A DNA stretch of 64,000 nt. Origin: Croceibacter atlanticus HTCC2559. Lineage in GTDB: Bacteria > Bacteroidota > Bacteroidia > Flavobacteriales > Flavobacteriaceae. Shown in pieces: positions 27,829 to 37,917 of this stretch; position 1 is the first letter of the stretch, and every line of letters begins with the position of its first letter. Position numbers and translations under genes: made by a program. The stretch lies in assembly GCF_000196315.1 (NCBI RefSeq), contig NC_014230.1, forward strand, positions 2,132,501 through 2,196,500, read 5' to 3'. A model generated the notes under the pieces. That model saw only the letters and a program-made list of their open reading frames with translations. It was not told where the DNA came from and did not search any database.

Positions 27829-30435
27829 TTATAGATCTTCAACCAGATCACTTTGGTTTCTAAATACAAGTTCATCATCAAACGCATCTATAAGAATAAT
27901 ACTATCTGTAGTTACCTTTCCAGATAAGATTTGTTTAGACAACTCGTTAAGCACCTCTTTTTGAATTGTACGCTTAACTGGTCTTGCACCAAATTGAGGA
28001 TCAAATCCTTGTTTTGCTAACAGGCTTATTGCTTCTTCAGTAGCATCTAGCGTAATATTCTGTTTACCTAGCATTTTAGTAACCTGTCGCAACTGCAAGC
28101 TTACAATCTCTTTAATGTTATCCTGATTTAAAGGCGTAAACATTACGATATCGTCTATACGGTTAATAAACTCTGGCCTTACGGTTTGTTTAAGTAAACC
28201 TAAAACTTCAGTTCTTGCAGCTTCAATAGCAGTAGGAATATCTTTAACCGCATTAAACTTCTCTTCAATAATACCACTTCCCATATTACTTGTCATAATG
28301 ATAATGGTGTTTTTAAAGTCTGCAATTCGACCTTTATTATCTGTAAGCCTACCTTCATCTAAAACCTGTAATAAGATATTAAAAGTATCTGGGTGCGCTT
28401 TTTCAATTTCATCTAACAGGACAACAGAGTATGGCTTACGTCTAACAGCTTCAGTAAGCTGTCCACCTTCGTCATAACCCACATATCCTGGAGGCGCACC
28501 AACAAGTCTACTTACTGCGTGACGTTCTTGGTACTCACTCATATCTATACGTGTCATCGCGCTTTCATCATCAAAAAGGTATTCGGCTAGAGCTTTAGCA
28601 AGCTCAGTTTTACCAACACCAGTGGTACCTAAGAATAAAAAACTTCCTATTGGCTTTTTCTGGTCTTGTAAACCTGCGCGGCTACGTCTTACAGCGTCGC
28701 TTACAGCAACTATAGCTTCTTGTTGTCCTACTACTCGTTTGTGTAATTCATCTTCTAAACGCAACAGCTTTTCACGGTCACTTTGTAACATTTTGGTTAC
28801 CGGAACACCTGTCCATTTAGCAACAACTTCTGCAATGTCTTCGCTTGTAACTTCCTCTTGTATGAGAGATTTTCCAGATTTTTGAGCTTCAACGTTTTGC
28901 TGAAGTTTCTCTAAGCGTTCTTGAGCTTCTTTAATTTTACCATAACGTATCTCTGCAACTTTACCGTAATCGCCTTCTCGCTCAGCGCGTTCAGCTTCAA
29001 GCTTAAACTGCTCAATATCTTGTTTGGCCTGTTGTATATTGTCTACAACATCCTTTTCATTTTTCCACTGCGCATGTAATTCATTACGTTCTTCCTTAAG
29101 GTTTGCTAAATCTGATCGTAAAGATTTTAACTTAACTTCATCTTTTTCACGCTTAATAGCTTCAATCTCAATTTCCAGCTGCATAACTTTACGATCCAAA
29201 ACATCTAACTCTTCAGGTTTAGAGTTAATCTCCATCCTTAGTTTAGATGCAGCTTCATCCATTAAATCAATAGCTTTATCTGGTAAGAATCTACTAGTAA
29301 TGTAGCGTTCAGATAATTCCACAGCAGCTATTATAGCTTCATCCATAATTCTTACTTTATGGTGTGTCTCGTACTTTTCCTTAATACCTCTTAGTATTGA
29401 AATTGCGCTTTCTGTATCTGGTTCATCTACAATTACCTTTTGAAAACGACGTTCTAAAGCTTTGTCTTTCTCAAAATACTTTTGATACTCGTCTAAAGTT
29501 GTTGCACCAATCGCTCTTAGTTCTCCTCTTGCTAATGCTGGCTTTAAAATGTTTGCCGCATCCATTGCGCCTTGGCCGCCACCGGCACCAACTAGCGTGT
29601 GAATTTCATCTATAAACAAAACAATGTTTCCGTCACTTGAGGTTACTTCTTTAACAACAGCCTTTAAGCGTTCTTCAAATTCTCCTTTAAATTTGGCACC
29701 TGCAATTAATGCGCCCATATCTAAAGAGAAAATTTGTTTGTCTTTAAGGTTGTCTGGAATATCACCAGCAATAATCCTATGAGCTAAGCCTTCTGCAATA
29801 GCTGTTTTACCAACACCAGGTTCACCAACCAACATAGGATTGTTTTTAGTTCTTCTAGAAAGTATTTGCAGCACACGTCTAATCTCTTCATCGCGTCCTA
29901 TAACCGGATCTAATTTTCCAGTCTCTGCACGTTCATTAAGATTGATAGCATATTTGCTTAAAGAGTTATAAGTGTCTTCTGCACTTTGCGAAGTTACTCT
30001 GTCGCCTTGTCTCAATTCTTCAATAGCTAATTTTAATCCTTTTTCTGTAGTACCTTGATCTTTTAATATTTGTGCAATTTTACTGTTAGATTTAAAAATG
30101 GCTAATATGAGATGTTCTATTGAAACATACTCATCATTCATTTTTTTTGCGATACTAGAAGCTTCATTTACAGCTTTTCCTGCTTCTCTAGATAACATAA
30201 TGTCGCCACCACTTACTTTAGGGAAACTTTCGATTTCTTTATCTAAAATTTGAGTGAATAGTGGTACATTAATATTTAGTTTTTTCAATAAAAATGGAGT
30301 CACATTTTCATCTACAGTAGCTATAGCTTTAAAAATGTGTTCATTTTCTATTTGTTGATGGCCCATTTCCTGAGCAAGCTGTTGCGCTTGCTGTATGGCC
30401 TCCTGTGATTTTATAGTATAATTATTAAAATTCAT
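27829..30435 (-). CDS. clpB: ClpB disaggregase (Hsp100)
   Basis: 868 residues from ATG 30435 (MNFNNYTIKSQEAIQQAQ). A 25-residue extension to 30510 exists in frame but is hydrophobic and atypical. Clp-N repeats occupy about 1-145. The first AAA+ has Walker A GEPGVGKT (about 203-210) and the second GTTGVGKT (about 605-612). A coiled-coil middle domain (about 400-530, rich in E, K and Q) separates them and distinguishes ClpB from ClpA and ClpC. ClpB rescues aggregated proteins with DnaK. It is divergent from lon, and both leaders carry a similar palindrome. Confidence 0.96.
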   Translation of the reverse strand: MNFNNYTIKSQEAIQQAQQLAQEMGHQQIENEHIFKAIATVDENVTPFLLKKLNINVPLFTQILDKEIESFPKVSGGDIMLSREAGKAVNEASSIAKKMNDEYVSIEHLILAIFKSNSKIAQILKDQGTTEKGLKLAIEELRQGDRVTSQSAEDTYNSLSKYAINLNERAETGKLDPVIGRDEEIRRVLQILSRRTKNNPMLVGEPGVGKTAIAEGLAHRIIAGDIPDNLKDKQIFSLDMGALIAGAKFKGEFEERLKAVVKEVTSSDGNIVLFIDEIHTLVGAGGGQGAMDAANILKPALARGELRAIGATTLDEYQKYFEKDKALERRFQKVIVDEPDTESAISILRGIKEKYETHHKVRIMDEAIIAAVELSERYITSRFLPDKAIDLMDEAASKLRMEINSKPEELDVLDRKVMQLEIEIEAIKREKDEVKLKSLRSDLANLKEERNELHAQWKNEKDVVDNIQQAKQDIEQFKLEAERAEREGDYGKVAEIRYGKIKEAQERLEKLQQNVEAQKSGKSLIQEEVTSEDIAEVVAKWTGVPVTKMLQSDREKLLRLEDELHKRVVGQQEAIVAVSDAVRRSRAGLQDQKKPIGSFLFLGTTGVGKTELAKALAEYLFDDESAMTRIDMSEYQERHAVSRLVGAPPGYVGYDEGGQLTEAVRRKPYSVVLLDEIEKAHPDTFNILLQVLDEGRLTDNKGRIADFKNTIIIMTSNMGSGIIEEKFNAVKDIPTAIEAARTEVLGLLKQTVRPEFINRIDDIVMFTPLNQDNIKEIVSLQLRQVTKMLGKQNITLDATEEAISLLAKQGFDPQFGARPVKRTIQKEVLNELSKQILSGKVTTDSIILIDAFDDELVFRNQSDLVEDL

Positions 30436-30518
30436 CTTCTTAAGTTTTATAGCTAGATAAGCAATTGGTATACCATTTAAATACACTGCTAAAATGGCAT
30501 AAATATTCAATATTTACA

Positions 30519-30531
30519 CGACAAAATGTCA
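30519..30531 (-). promoter_or_regulatory. Candidate heat-shock operator upstream of clpB
   Basis: Minus-strand TGACATTTTGTCG is a near-perfect palindrome (TGACA / TGTCG). A similar TGACATTATGGCG stands before lon. Shared control of two protein-quality genes is inference from position and similarity. Confidence 0.45.
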
Positions 30532-30721
30532 TATTTGAAAATAGTATAGGTCATAAATTTAATGAAAATGCATCAGGGTTTCTAAAACAATTCACAGTAA
30601 TACAATTTCATTTCAAGTAAGAACCAATAAAACTTTTGTTGTTTATAAAATTATGGTTTGCTGAGATGAAAGCTTGAAAAATTACAAATGGCATAGCAAT
30701 TGACTTATTAAGTATAACTAC

Positions 30722-30742
30722 TTGAAAAGCATGACTTTTCAA
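30722..30742. repeat. Short perfect inverted repeat in the lon leader
   Basis: TTGAAAAG and CTTTTCAA pair perfectly around the 5-base loop CATGA, 65 bp before the lon ATG. No T-tract follows directly, so it is more likely a protein-binding or RNA-leader element than a terminator. Confidence 0.5.
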
Positions 30743-30782
30743 ATTAATGAGTCAAAAATTAAACGCTACGTGCACAATTTTG

Positions 30783-30795
30783 TGACATTATGGCG
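30783..30795 (+). promoter_or_regulatory. Candidate stress operator directly upstream of lon
   Basis: TGACATTATGGCG, matching 11 of 13 positions with the clpB-side palindrome, ends 11 bp before the lon ATG, where a bound protein would block transcription or the ribosome site. Confidence 0.35.
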
Positions 30796-30806
30796 AAACA
30801 TATACT

Positions 30807-33257
30807 ATGAGCAGAACAAAGTTTACAGATATTGACAGTTTGTCATTGCAGGATTTAGAACAAGATGCCGAGTTAATTCCATTAATGACGCCTGAAGATG
30901 AAGAAGAAATTAATAAAGAAAAATTACCTGAGACCTTACCAATTTTACCGCTTAGAAATACGGTGTTATTTCCTGGTGTAGTAATTCCTATTACTGCAGG
31001 ACGCGATAAATCTATCAAGCTAATACAAGATGCTAATAATGGTAGCAAGGTAGTTGGTGTTGTATCTCAAAAAAGTGAAGAGGTAGAGAACCCAACTGGA
31101 AAAGACATAAATACACTTGGTGTAGTTGCCAGAATCCTTAGGGTTTTAAAAATGCCAGATGGTAATACTACTGTAATTATACAAGGTAAAAAGCGTTTTG
31201 AGATAGATGAGGTTATAACTGAAGATCCTTATTTACAAGCAACTATTAAGGAAGTTCCAGAAGCTAGACCTGAAAAGGAAAATGAAGAGTTTTCTGCTAT
31301 TGTAGATTCTATTAAAGAATTAGCACTTAAGATTATAAAGCAAAGTCCTAATATCCCTAGTGAAGCTTCGTTTGCTATTTCTAATATTGAAAGCCCTTCG
31401 TTTTTAATAAACTTTGTGTCGTCTAACATGAATCTTTCTGTTGCAGACAAGCAAAAATTGCTAGCTACAAATGATTTAAAAGAGCGTGCTTTAGCTACAT
31501 TGAAGTTTATGAACGTTGAGCAGCAAAAGCTCGAGCTTAAAAATGACATACAGAGTAAGGTGCAGAGTGATATGAGCCAACAACAGCGCGAGTATTTCCT
31601 ACACCAACAAATGAAAACTATTCAGGAAGAGTTAGGTGGCGTTTCTCATGAGGATGAAGTAGAGGAGATGAAACAACGTGCCAAGAAAAAATCTTGGGGA
31701 GAAGATGTAGCTAAACACTTTAAAAAAGAGATTTCTAAATTACAACGTATGAATCCTCAGGTTTCTGAGTATTCTATACAACGTAATTATTTAGATTTAT
31801 TCTTGGACTTACCTTGGAATGAGTTTAGCAAAGACAAATTCGACTTAAAGCGTGCAATGAAAATTCTAGACCGTGATCACTACGGTTTAGAAGATGTTAA
31901 AAAACGAATTATTGAATATCTAGCGGTTTTAAAACTGCGTAACGATATGAAATCGCCAATCTTATGTTTATATGGTCCTCCAGGCGTTGGTAAAACATCT
32001 TTAGGAAAGAGTGTAGCCGAAGCTTTAGGAAGAGAATATGTAAGAATTTCATTAGGTGGTTTAAGAGATGAAGCTGAAATAAGAGGCCACAGAAAAACCT
32101 ACATTGGTGCAATGCCAGGTAGGATTATACAGAGTCTTAAAAAGGCAGGAACTAGTAACCCTGTATTTGTCTTAGATGAAATAGATAAAATAGGAACAGG
32201 AAACCAAGGCGATCCTTCTTCTGCGTTGCTAGAGGTTTTAGATCCAGAACAAAATAATGAATTTCATGACAACTTCTTAGAAATGGGGTTTGACCTTTCT
32301 AAGGTTATGTTTATAGCAACGTGTAACAGTTTAAATACTATACAACCAGCTTTACGTGACCGTATGGAAATTATAAATGTTACGGGTTATACTATTGAAG
32401 AAAAGGTTGAAATAGGTAAAAAGCATTTATTACCTAAGCAGTTAGAAGAACACGGTCTTACCAAAGATCACCTTAAGATAGCAAAGCCACAACTTGAAAA
32501 AATAGTTGAAGGTTATACTCGCGAAAGTGGTGTAAGAAGTCTTGAAAAGCAAATTGCCAAAATGGTAAGATACGCTGCCAAGAATATCGCTATGGAAGAA
32601 GACTATAGTGTAAAAATCACAAATGATGATGTAGTTGAAGTCTTAGGTTCTCCTAAATTAGAGCGTGATAAATATGAGAATAATGATGTTGCAGGAGTTG
32701 TTACAGGTTTAGCGTGGACTAGAGTAGGTGGCGATATTCTCTTTATAGAGTCTATACTTTCTAAAGGTAAAGGTAACTTAAACATTACTGGTAACCTTGG
32801 TAAAGTTATGAAAGAGAGTGCAACCATAGCTATGGAGTACATTAAAGCACACGCTGAAGAATTTGGCATTATACCAACTATTTTCGAAAAATATAACGTT
32901 CATATTCACGTGCCAGAAGGAGCAACACCTAAAGATGGCCCAAGTGCTGGTATAACAATGTTAACGTCTTTAGTCTCTCTGTTTACGCAACGCAAAGTTA
33001 AAAAGAGCGTGGCTATGACTGGTGAAATAACTCTTAGAGGAAAAGTATTGCCAGTTGGCGGAATTAAAGAAAAGATCTTAGCTGCAAAACGCGCAAGGAT
33101 CAAGGAAATTGTTTTATGTGAAGACAATCGTAGAGATATAAAAGAAATAAAAGAAGAGTACTTAAAAGGATTGACGTTTCATTATGTGACAGACATGTCT
33201 CAAGTATTAGACGTTGCTCTTACTAAGCAAAAGGTTAAAAATGCTAAGAAATTATAG
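30807..33257 (+). CDS. lon: Lon ATP-dependent protease
   Basis: 816 residues, the usual LonA length. An N-terminal LON substrate-binding domain (about 40-235) precedes a coiled-coil. The AAA+ module follows with Walker A GPPGVGKT (about 391-398) and Walker [11 protein letters not shown]. The C-terminal protease domain has the catalytic serine S713 in the DGPSAG motif and the lysine in GGIKEK about 40 residues later. Lon degrades misfolded and regulatory proteins. It is divergent from clpB and ends at a terminator shared with the convergent esterase gene. Confidence 0.97.
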   Translation: MSRTKFTDIDSLSLQDLEQDAELIPLMTPEDEEEINKEKLPETLPILPLRNTVLFPGVVIPITAGRDKSIKLIQDANNGSKVVGVVSQKSEEVENPTGKDINTLGVVARILRVLKMPDGNTTVIIQGKKRFEIDEVITEDPYLQATIKEVPEARPEKENEEFSAIVDSIKELALKIIKQSPNIPSEASFAISNIESPSFLINFVSSNMNLSVADKQKLLATNDLKERALATLKFMNVEQQKLELKNDIQSKVQSDMSQQQREYFLHQQMKTIQEELGGVSHEDEVEEMKQRAKKKSWGEDVAKHFKKEISKLQRMNPQVSEYSIQRNYLDLFLDLPWNEFSKDKFDLKRAMKILDRDHYGLEDVKKRIIEYLAVLKLRNDMKSPILCLYGPPGVGKTSLGKSVAEALGREYVRISLGGLRDEAEIRGHRKTYIGAMPGRIIQSLKKAGTSNPVFVLDEIDKIGTGNQGDPSSALLEVLDPEQNNEFHDNFLEMGFDLSKVMFIATCNSLNTIQPALRDRMEIINVTGYTIEEKVEIGKKHLLPKQLEEHGLTKDHLKIAKPQLEKIVEGYTRESGVRSLEKQIAKMVRYAAKNIAMEEDYSVKITNDDVVEVLGSPKLERDKYENNDVAGVVTGLAWTRVGGDILFIESILSKGKGNLNITGNLGKVMKESATIAMEYIKAHAEEFGIIPTIFEKYNVHIHVPEGATPKDGPSAGITMLTSLVSLFTQRKVKKSVAMTGEITLRGKVLPVGGIKEKILAAKRARIKEIVLCEDNRRDIKEIKEEYLKGLTFHYVTDMSQVLDVALTKQKVKNAKKL

Positions 33258-33279
33258 CATTTAATATTTTAAACTGATT

Positions 33280-33322
33280 AAAGCCACTTTATCTTATTAC
33301 ATAGATTATGTGGCTTTTTTTT
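33280..33322 (+). terminator. Terminator of lon
   Basis: Stem AAAGCCAC / GTGGCTTT (8 bp) with a long loop, then eight T residues. The T-tract runs to the stop codon of the convergent esterase gene. Confidence 0.8.
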
Positions 33323-33986
33323 ATGCTGTTGTATTAAAAATAATTTTGTTTAAAGCTTCTGTGTTAAGCTTGTGTGCTCCTTGAAACTCCAAGGTTGTAA
33401 GCCTTTCACTAAATAGAATTAAAGCTCTTCCTTTTTCATATTCTAATTTTTCATCTGTTAACCATTCATCTTCGTTACCGTAAAGAAGCCAAGCTTTGCC
33501 TTTAAATGTTTTAAAGTCTAAGGGTTCTAATTCTTTTGGAATACCTCCAGAATGTAAAACAAGATTATCACATGATATGCTGTATTTAGCTACAAATCTA
33601 CTTGCTATGGAAACGCCTTGAGAAAACCCTAACACATGAAATTTTACATGATTGTGTTTCTCTAAAATAGGTTTTATTTCAGCTTTATAAATAGCATTAA
33701 CATACGTAAGCACGTTTTCAGTTTCTACTACAGTATTTTCTTTAGTTAGCCAAGAAGCGCCAACTCTTCTAAAATCTTTACTTTGATAGTATTTACTTGG
33801 AGCTTGTGGAGCTATAAAATAATGGTCCTTAGCATCAAATTCTTCAAACTCTCTTATAAAATATCTGCTTAAGTAACCCATACCGTGAAAAACTAGCCAG
33901 ATATGTTTAGTGTCTTCTGTTAGTTTATTTAGGGTAGAATAGGAGTTGCTACTCTCATACTTGATTTGCTTTTCCTTAGAATTCAT
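33321..33986 (-). CDS. Alpha/beta-hydrolase (carboxylesterase/phospholipase type)
   Basis: 221 residues from ATG 33986 (MNSKEKQIKYESS); a frame from 34019 adds 11 residues that overlap the promoter zone of menI. The oxyanion-hole segment is WLVFHGMGY (about 30-38) and the nucleophile elbow GFSQG (about 118-122). A late catalytic histidine is in the FQGAHKLN segment, and the acid is probably in the NEDEWLT segment. The fold is that of the YpfH/Est type small carboxylesterases. Substrate unknown. Divergent from menI by 38 bp. Confidence 0.85.
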   Translation of the reverse strand: MNSKEKQIKYESSNSYSTLNKLTEDTKHIWLVFHGMGYLSRYFIREFEEFDAKDHYFIAPQAPSKYYQSKDFRRVGASWLTKENTVVETENVLTYVNAIYKAEIKPILEKHNHVKFHVLGFSQGVSIASRFVAKYSISCDNLVLHSGGIPKELEPLDFKTFKGKAWLLYGNEDEWLTDEKLEYEKGRALILFSERLTTLEFQGAHKLNTEALNKIIFNTTA

Positions 33987-34024
33987 AGCTATAGATTGTA
34001 TCTTTACAAAGTAAACCAAACGAA

Positions 34025-34447
34025 ATGAAATATTCTAAAGAAGAGGTATTAAGTAGATGTAAAGAAATTTGCAAGAATACTATGATGGAAACTCTAGACA
34101 TTGAGTTTATTGATGTAGGAGATGATGTATTGGTAGCTAAAATGCCAGTTACTCCTAAGGTTCATCAACCAGATGGCGTTCTTCACGGTGGTGCAATGGT
34201 GGCCTTGGCAGAGAGTGTTGGTAGTGCAGCAAGTATGTTATTTCTAGATGCAGAGAAGTATTATATAAGAGGTATCGAGATTTCGGCAAACCACGTAAAG
34301 AGTATTCGAGAAGGTGAGGTCTTTGCTTACGCTACAGTAGTTCATAAAGGGCGCACAACACAGCTTTGGGATATCAAGATTAAAGATGTTGAGGATAATT
34401 TAATATCAGTAGTTAAACTTACCACAATAGCTCTGCCTAAAAATTAA
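34025..34447 (+). CDS. menI: Hotdog-fold acyl-CoA thioesterase, probable DHNA-CoA thioesterase
   Basis: 140 residues with the PaaI/YdiI-type hotdog pattern: HQPDGVLHGGAMVALAE (about 56-72), in which the glutamate in the helix is the usual catalytic residue, and later a RGIEISANHVKSIREG strand. It overlaps menF by one base (TAATG). The coupling with isochorismate synthase argues that the substrate is 1,4-dihydroxy-2-naphthoyl-CoA in menaquinone synthesis, although other aromatic thioesters cannot be excluded. Confidence 0.8.
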   Translation: MKYSKEEVLSRCKEICKNTMMETLDIEFIDVGDDVLVAKMPVTPKVHQPDGVLHGGAMVALAESVGSAASMLFLDAEKYYIRGIEISANHVKSIREGEVFAYATVVHKGRTTQLWDIKIKDVEDNLISVVKLTTIALPKN

Positions 34448-35547
34448 TGACACAGTTTAAATCTCTCATAGAAAAAGCAAATAAGCAGCTGAACAATAAA
34501 TTGCCGTTCACACTTTTTAATCTTCCAGATAGTCCTACAATAAAAAGTTACTTTCAGCTTAATGATACATTACTGCCAACAGCAGATTTTTCTGAAGATG
34601 GTTTTGTCTTTGCACCTTTTAACCTTGAGGATACCACTATTTTATTTAAGACTGAACACTGCGAGGTTTTAGAAACTCCATTTTCATTTTCACAATCGTT
34701 TAGCAAAGCGTCTGATGTTAGGACATTAGAAGATAATAAAGCAAAAGGAGCACATATAAAATTAGTAAGTGAGGCTGTTGAAACAATAAAACAAACAGAC
34801 TTAAGTAAAGTTGTGTTATCCAGACCAATTAGGTGCTCAACTGAGAAGTCTGCTTTAGTGTTATTTGAAGAATTACTTCAGTTATATCCTTCTGCTTTTA
34901 CATATATCTGGTATCACCCTAAAGTAGGCTTGTGGCTTGGTGCTACTCCAGAAACCCTTTTCCAGTTAAATGGACAGCATTTTAAAACAGTTGCTTTAGC
35001 AGGTACTAAAACTGATGATAAGCTCTTAGAAGATTGGGGAACAAAGGAAATAGATGAACAGGAAATAGTAACTACTACTATTAAGAAAGCGCTTTCACCA
35101 TATGCAAGATCAATATCCATTTCTGAAGTAGAAACAGTAAAAGCTGGTAACATCTTACATTTAAAAACTAATTTAGAGGGCTTCTTAAAACCTAATACAA
35201 AGCTTAGTGCAATATTGTCCAGCTTACATCCAACACCTGCAGTTTGTGGTTATCCTAAAGACTTAGCGTATTCTTATATTACTGAAAAGGAATCTTACGA
35301 TAGGTCGTTTTACACTGGATTTTTAGGAGAAATAAATAGCGGAGATATTAATAAGAATAACACAGAAAATTTAGCGTATAGAAAGCAACGATTATCTACC
35401 AAACTTTTTGTGAATTTAAGATGCCTCTCAATGTTAAATGATACAGTGACAATTTATGTTGGTGGCGGAATTACTGCAGAGAGCAATCCAGAATTAGAAT
35501 TTATTGAAACTGTACGAAAAAGTGAGACAATGCTAAGAGCATTGTAA
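34447..35547 (+). CDS. menF: Isochorismate synthase
   Basis: 366 residues in the chorismate-binding family. Motifs include KVVLSRPI (about 118-125), the LGATPETLFQ segment, AGTKTDD (in place of the PIKGT or PIAGT of PabB or TrpE) and PTPAVCGYPKDLA, the SYDRSFYTGFLGEI signature and YVGGGITAESNPELE at the end. Isochorismate synthase converts chorismate to isochorismate, the first step of menaquinone synthesis, the respiratory quinone of this phylum. Coupled to menI. The last 15 bp overlap the convergent DAO gene. Confidence 0.93.
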   Translation: MTQFKSLIEKANKQLNNKLPFTLFNLPDSPTIKSYFQLNDTLLPTADFSEDGFVFAPFNLEDTTILFKTEHCEVLETPFSFSQSFSKASDVRTLEDNKAKGAHIKLVSEAVETIKQTDLSKVVLSRPIRCSTEKSALVLFEELLQLYPSAFTYIWYHPKVGLWLGATPETLFQLNGQHFKTVALAGTKTDDKLLEDWGTKEIDEQEIVTTTIKKALSPYARSISISEVETVKAGNILHLKTNLEGFLKPNTKLSAILSSLHPTPAVCGYPKDLAYSYITEKESYDRSFYTGFLGEINSGDINKNNTENLAYRKQRLSTKLFVNLRCLSMLNDTVTIYVGGGITAESNPELEFIETVRKSETMLRAL

Positions 35548-36468
35548 TTTAACAAGCTCAGTAGCGCATCCCCAAGCAACTGTAAATCCTGCGCCACCGT
35601 GCCCGTAATTGTGGAAGATGTTTTGGTAAGTTTTATCCAACTCAAACCTTACAGATGGCCTTTTTGGTCGTAAACCTACAACTTCCTCTAAGATCTCAGG
35701 TTGATTTTTAGTTGAGTTAAATTTAGAAAATCTATTTAAAATTAGTTCGGTATCTGTTGGGTCTACTTTTAGATTCCAATCGTTTTCGTAATCTGTACCA
35801 CCAATAATACAATCATTAGTTCTATTAATAAGATAGGTTAACGCACCTTTAGTGGTCGAGTCTGCATAAGATGGTAAGTTAATAGGAGCACATCTTAATA
35901 TTTGTCCACGCATTGGCTTAAGGTCGTTATCGTTACATAACTCTCTTGCACCTAAACCACTACAGTTAATAACAAAATTATTTAAGTTTGAAGCTTCTTC
36001 TAGCGTATAAATCTGTTGTTTTATAAATGTGCCGTTATTCGACTTAAAACGGTTAAAAAGGTAAGGTAAGTAGTGTAATGGTTCAACTAATGGTACTGTA
36101 CTAATATGAGCTTGTGTCATTTCATTTAAAAGCTCATCGCTTTTCGCAATTCTCACACTTCCGCTAGGCAATACAGATATCCAATTGGTATTAGATTGCG
36201 TATTGTAAACTGTTGTAAATGGTATAAAAGACACGCCGTTATCATTAGTTTGATCCTTTTCATATTCAGAATAGGAGAGTGCTGCCCATTGGTGTGCTTT
36301 ATGTAATGGTTCAATTTGAAAAGGAAACCATATTGCACCAACTTTAGACGAAAGGGTATCAGAAAATATTTCCTTTGCAACAATTGTAACCGCATAGCCA
36401 GCTTCTTGTAATTTAAGAGCTGTTGTTAATCCAATAATACCACTTCCGATAACTGTTGCAGATTTCAT
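35533..36468 (-). CDS. FAD-dependent D-amino-acid oxidase family protein
   Basis: 311 residues. The dinucleotide-binding motif GSGIIGLTTA (about 8-17) is followed by a DAO-family substrate domain with NCSGLGA (about 167-173), MRGQ, GLRPKRP (about 267-273) and a C-terminal NYGHGGAGFTVAWG. This arrangement matches D-amino-acid or D-aspartate oxidases. The start ATG overlaps the stop of the upstream deacylase gene by 4 bp (ATGA), so they are co-translated. Together with the next three genes it suggests breakdown of D-amino-acid compounds. The direct substrate is not known. Confidence 0.85.
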   Translation of the reverse strand: MKSATVIGSGIIGLTTALKLQEAGYAVTIVAKEIFSDTLSSKVGAIWFPFQIEPLHKAHQWAALSYSEYEKDQTNDNGVSFIPFTTVYNTQSNTNWISVLPSGSVRIAKSDELLNEMTQAHISTVPLVEPLHYLPYLFNRFKSNNGTFIKQQIYTLEEASNLNNFVINCSGLGARELCNDNDLKPMRGQILRCAPINLPSYADSTTKGALTYLINRTNDCIIGGTDYENDWNLKVDPTDTELILNRFSKFNSTKNQPEILEEVVGLRPKRPSVRFELDKTYQNIFHNYGHGGAGFTVAWGCATELVKLQCS

Positions 36469-37907
36469 AAGTTGAGTTGACTTTTTATAGCTTTTCCAGG
36501 AAATAAATTAACTTGTAACTCACCATGTTCAATAAGAATCTTACCATTTACAATCACATAATCCATTCCAGAAGATTTCTGAAATCCTTTTGTATATGTG
36601 GCATTATCTTTAATATCATCTAAATTAAAAAGCAGTAGGTCTGCGTAGCTTCCTGGTTGTGTTCTGCCTCTTAATTTCATATCTGGAACAATACCTTCCA
36701 ATACCTTGGCCGGCATTAGTGTCATTTTTTCAATAGCATTATTAATTGTGATAAGCTGTTTTTCTTTTACATAAGTATGTATTGTTTTACAGAATGTTCC
36801 TGAAGATCTTGGATGTCCTAATGGAGAATATGAGCCACCATCACTAGCAATCATTGTTGTTTTAGAAGCCATTGCACTATCTACCCATTTTTCTTTCATC
36901 ATATGTACAATTACAGATCCACCTTTTTTTCTATAAGTTTTAAATGTTTCGGGTGTTAATCGTTCGCCAGTTTCAACCCATTGTAAGTCTTGGTAGGTGC
37001 ATCCTAATCGCTCTTGCCAACCTTCATTAAAAATTGCGGATCCTATTTCAGTATTTCCAGCAGTGTATGGATATAATTCTGTTGAAATGGGAAAACCAAG
37101 AGCTTGAGCTTTTTCAACAGCATCTAAACAGAAAGCGATATCCTTTCGAGCCATACTTGGTAAATGACAGAGATGTAGTTGCGTTTTGTTTAAAATAGCA
37201 TCGCTAATTGCTTGTTGAAACGCTATAGCGCCACCTTCACGTATGTGTGAGAAAACAGGAATATTATGCGTACCTGCAAAGGCATAGACGTCTTCAATCT
37301 CTTTTATTGATGCATTAGGCAAGTAACCAACAGGAACACCAATACCAATAGCACCATAATTTAATGCATCTTTAAGTTTTTCTCTTAACCTTGAAAACTT
37401 ATCTTCGGTAAGTGCTACATTAACAGCGGAGTCGTTTAACTCCTCATAAATAGTGTTGTAAACTCTATCATCTTTGACGATAACCTTATTTCTATACGCC
37501 AATTGGCAAGCAGAAGCTCCAAAATTTAGCAATGCGTTTCCGGTTCTTGCTTGGTAATATTGCTTTAAGGTATCAATACCAATTTCTAATTCTAAAGCTG
37601 TGGTAACACCATCAAAAACTTGATATTCATTTTCGAGGTTTGTTTGACCGTGTGCGTGTAAATCTATAAAGCCAGGCGACAAGATTTTGTCACGACCATC
37701 AATAACCTTTTTACCTTTTAAGCTTTCAGTTGTAAGTATAGCTATCTTATCATTTTGTATTGCAACATTTAAGACGCTATCTGTTTGTGTTTCTGGATCT
37801 ATAACGCGAGCACCTTCAATAACAATATCATATATAGTATTTGGCTCTTTAGCTTTCTTACAAGAAAAAACGAGTAATACGACTAATGAATAAAAAACGA
37901 ATCTCAT
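36465..37907 (-). CDS. N-acyl-D-amino-acid deacylase-like amidohydrolase lipoprotein
   Basis: 480 residues from ATG 37907 (MRFVFYSLVVLLVFSCKK, lipobox cysteine at 16). The frame is open to 37946, but those 13 residues overlap the preceding gene and precede the signal. The first metal site is HAHGQTN. Later the HIREGG and HLCHLP segments and the SDGGSYSPLGHPRSSGTF region are those of the D-aminoacylase branch of the amidohydrolase superfamily. It cleaves N-acyl groups from D-amino acids, and here it would act outside the cytoplasm. Overlaps the DAO gene by 4 bp. Confidence 0.85.
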   Translation of the reverse strand: MRFVFYSLVVLLVFSCKKAKEPNTIYDIVIEGARVIDPETQTDSVLNVAIQNDKIAILTTESLKGKKVIDGRDKILSPGFIDLHAHGQTNLENEYQVFDGVTTALELEIGIDTLKQYYQARTGNALLNFGASACQLAYRNKVIVKDDRVYNTIYEELNDSAVNVALTEDKFSRLREKLKDALNYGAIGIGVPVGYLPNASIKEIEDVYAFAGTHNIPVFSHIREGGAIAFQQAISDAILNKTQLHLCHLPSMARKDIAFCLDAVEKAQALGFPISTELYPYTAGNTEIGSAIFNEGWQERLGCTYQDLQWVETGERLTPETFKTYRKKGGSVIVHMMKEKWVDSAMASKTTMIASDGGSYSPLGHPRSSGTFCKTIHTYVKEKQLITINNAIEKMTLMPAKVLEGIVPDMKLRGRTQPGSYADLLLFNLDDIKDNATYTKGFQKSSGMDYVIVNGKILIEHGELQVNLFPGKAIKSQLNL

Positions 37908-37917
37908 AAACACTCTA

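Larger units (their letters stand above)
30436..30806. other. 370-bp divergent intergenic region between clpB and lon
   Basis: No credible gene. It holds a palindrome 84 bp upstream of the clpB ATG (30519-30531), a perfect 8-bp inverted repeat at 30722-30742, and a related palindrome immediately before lon (30783-30795). No clear TTG-N19-TANNTTTG promoter is found for either gene. Stress-type promoters that deviate from the housekeeping consensus would fit, but that is inference. Confidence 0.6.

Noticed and set aside
30436-30510. 25-residue N-terminal extension of ClpB
   Set aside because: Not present in the family pattern; the ATG at 30435 gives the conserved start.
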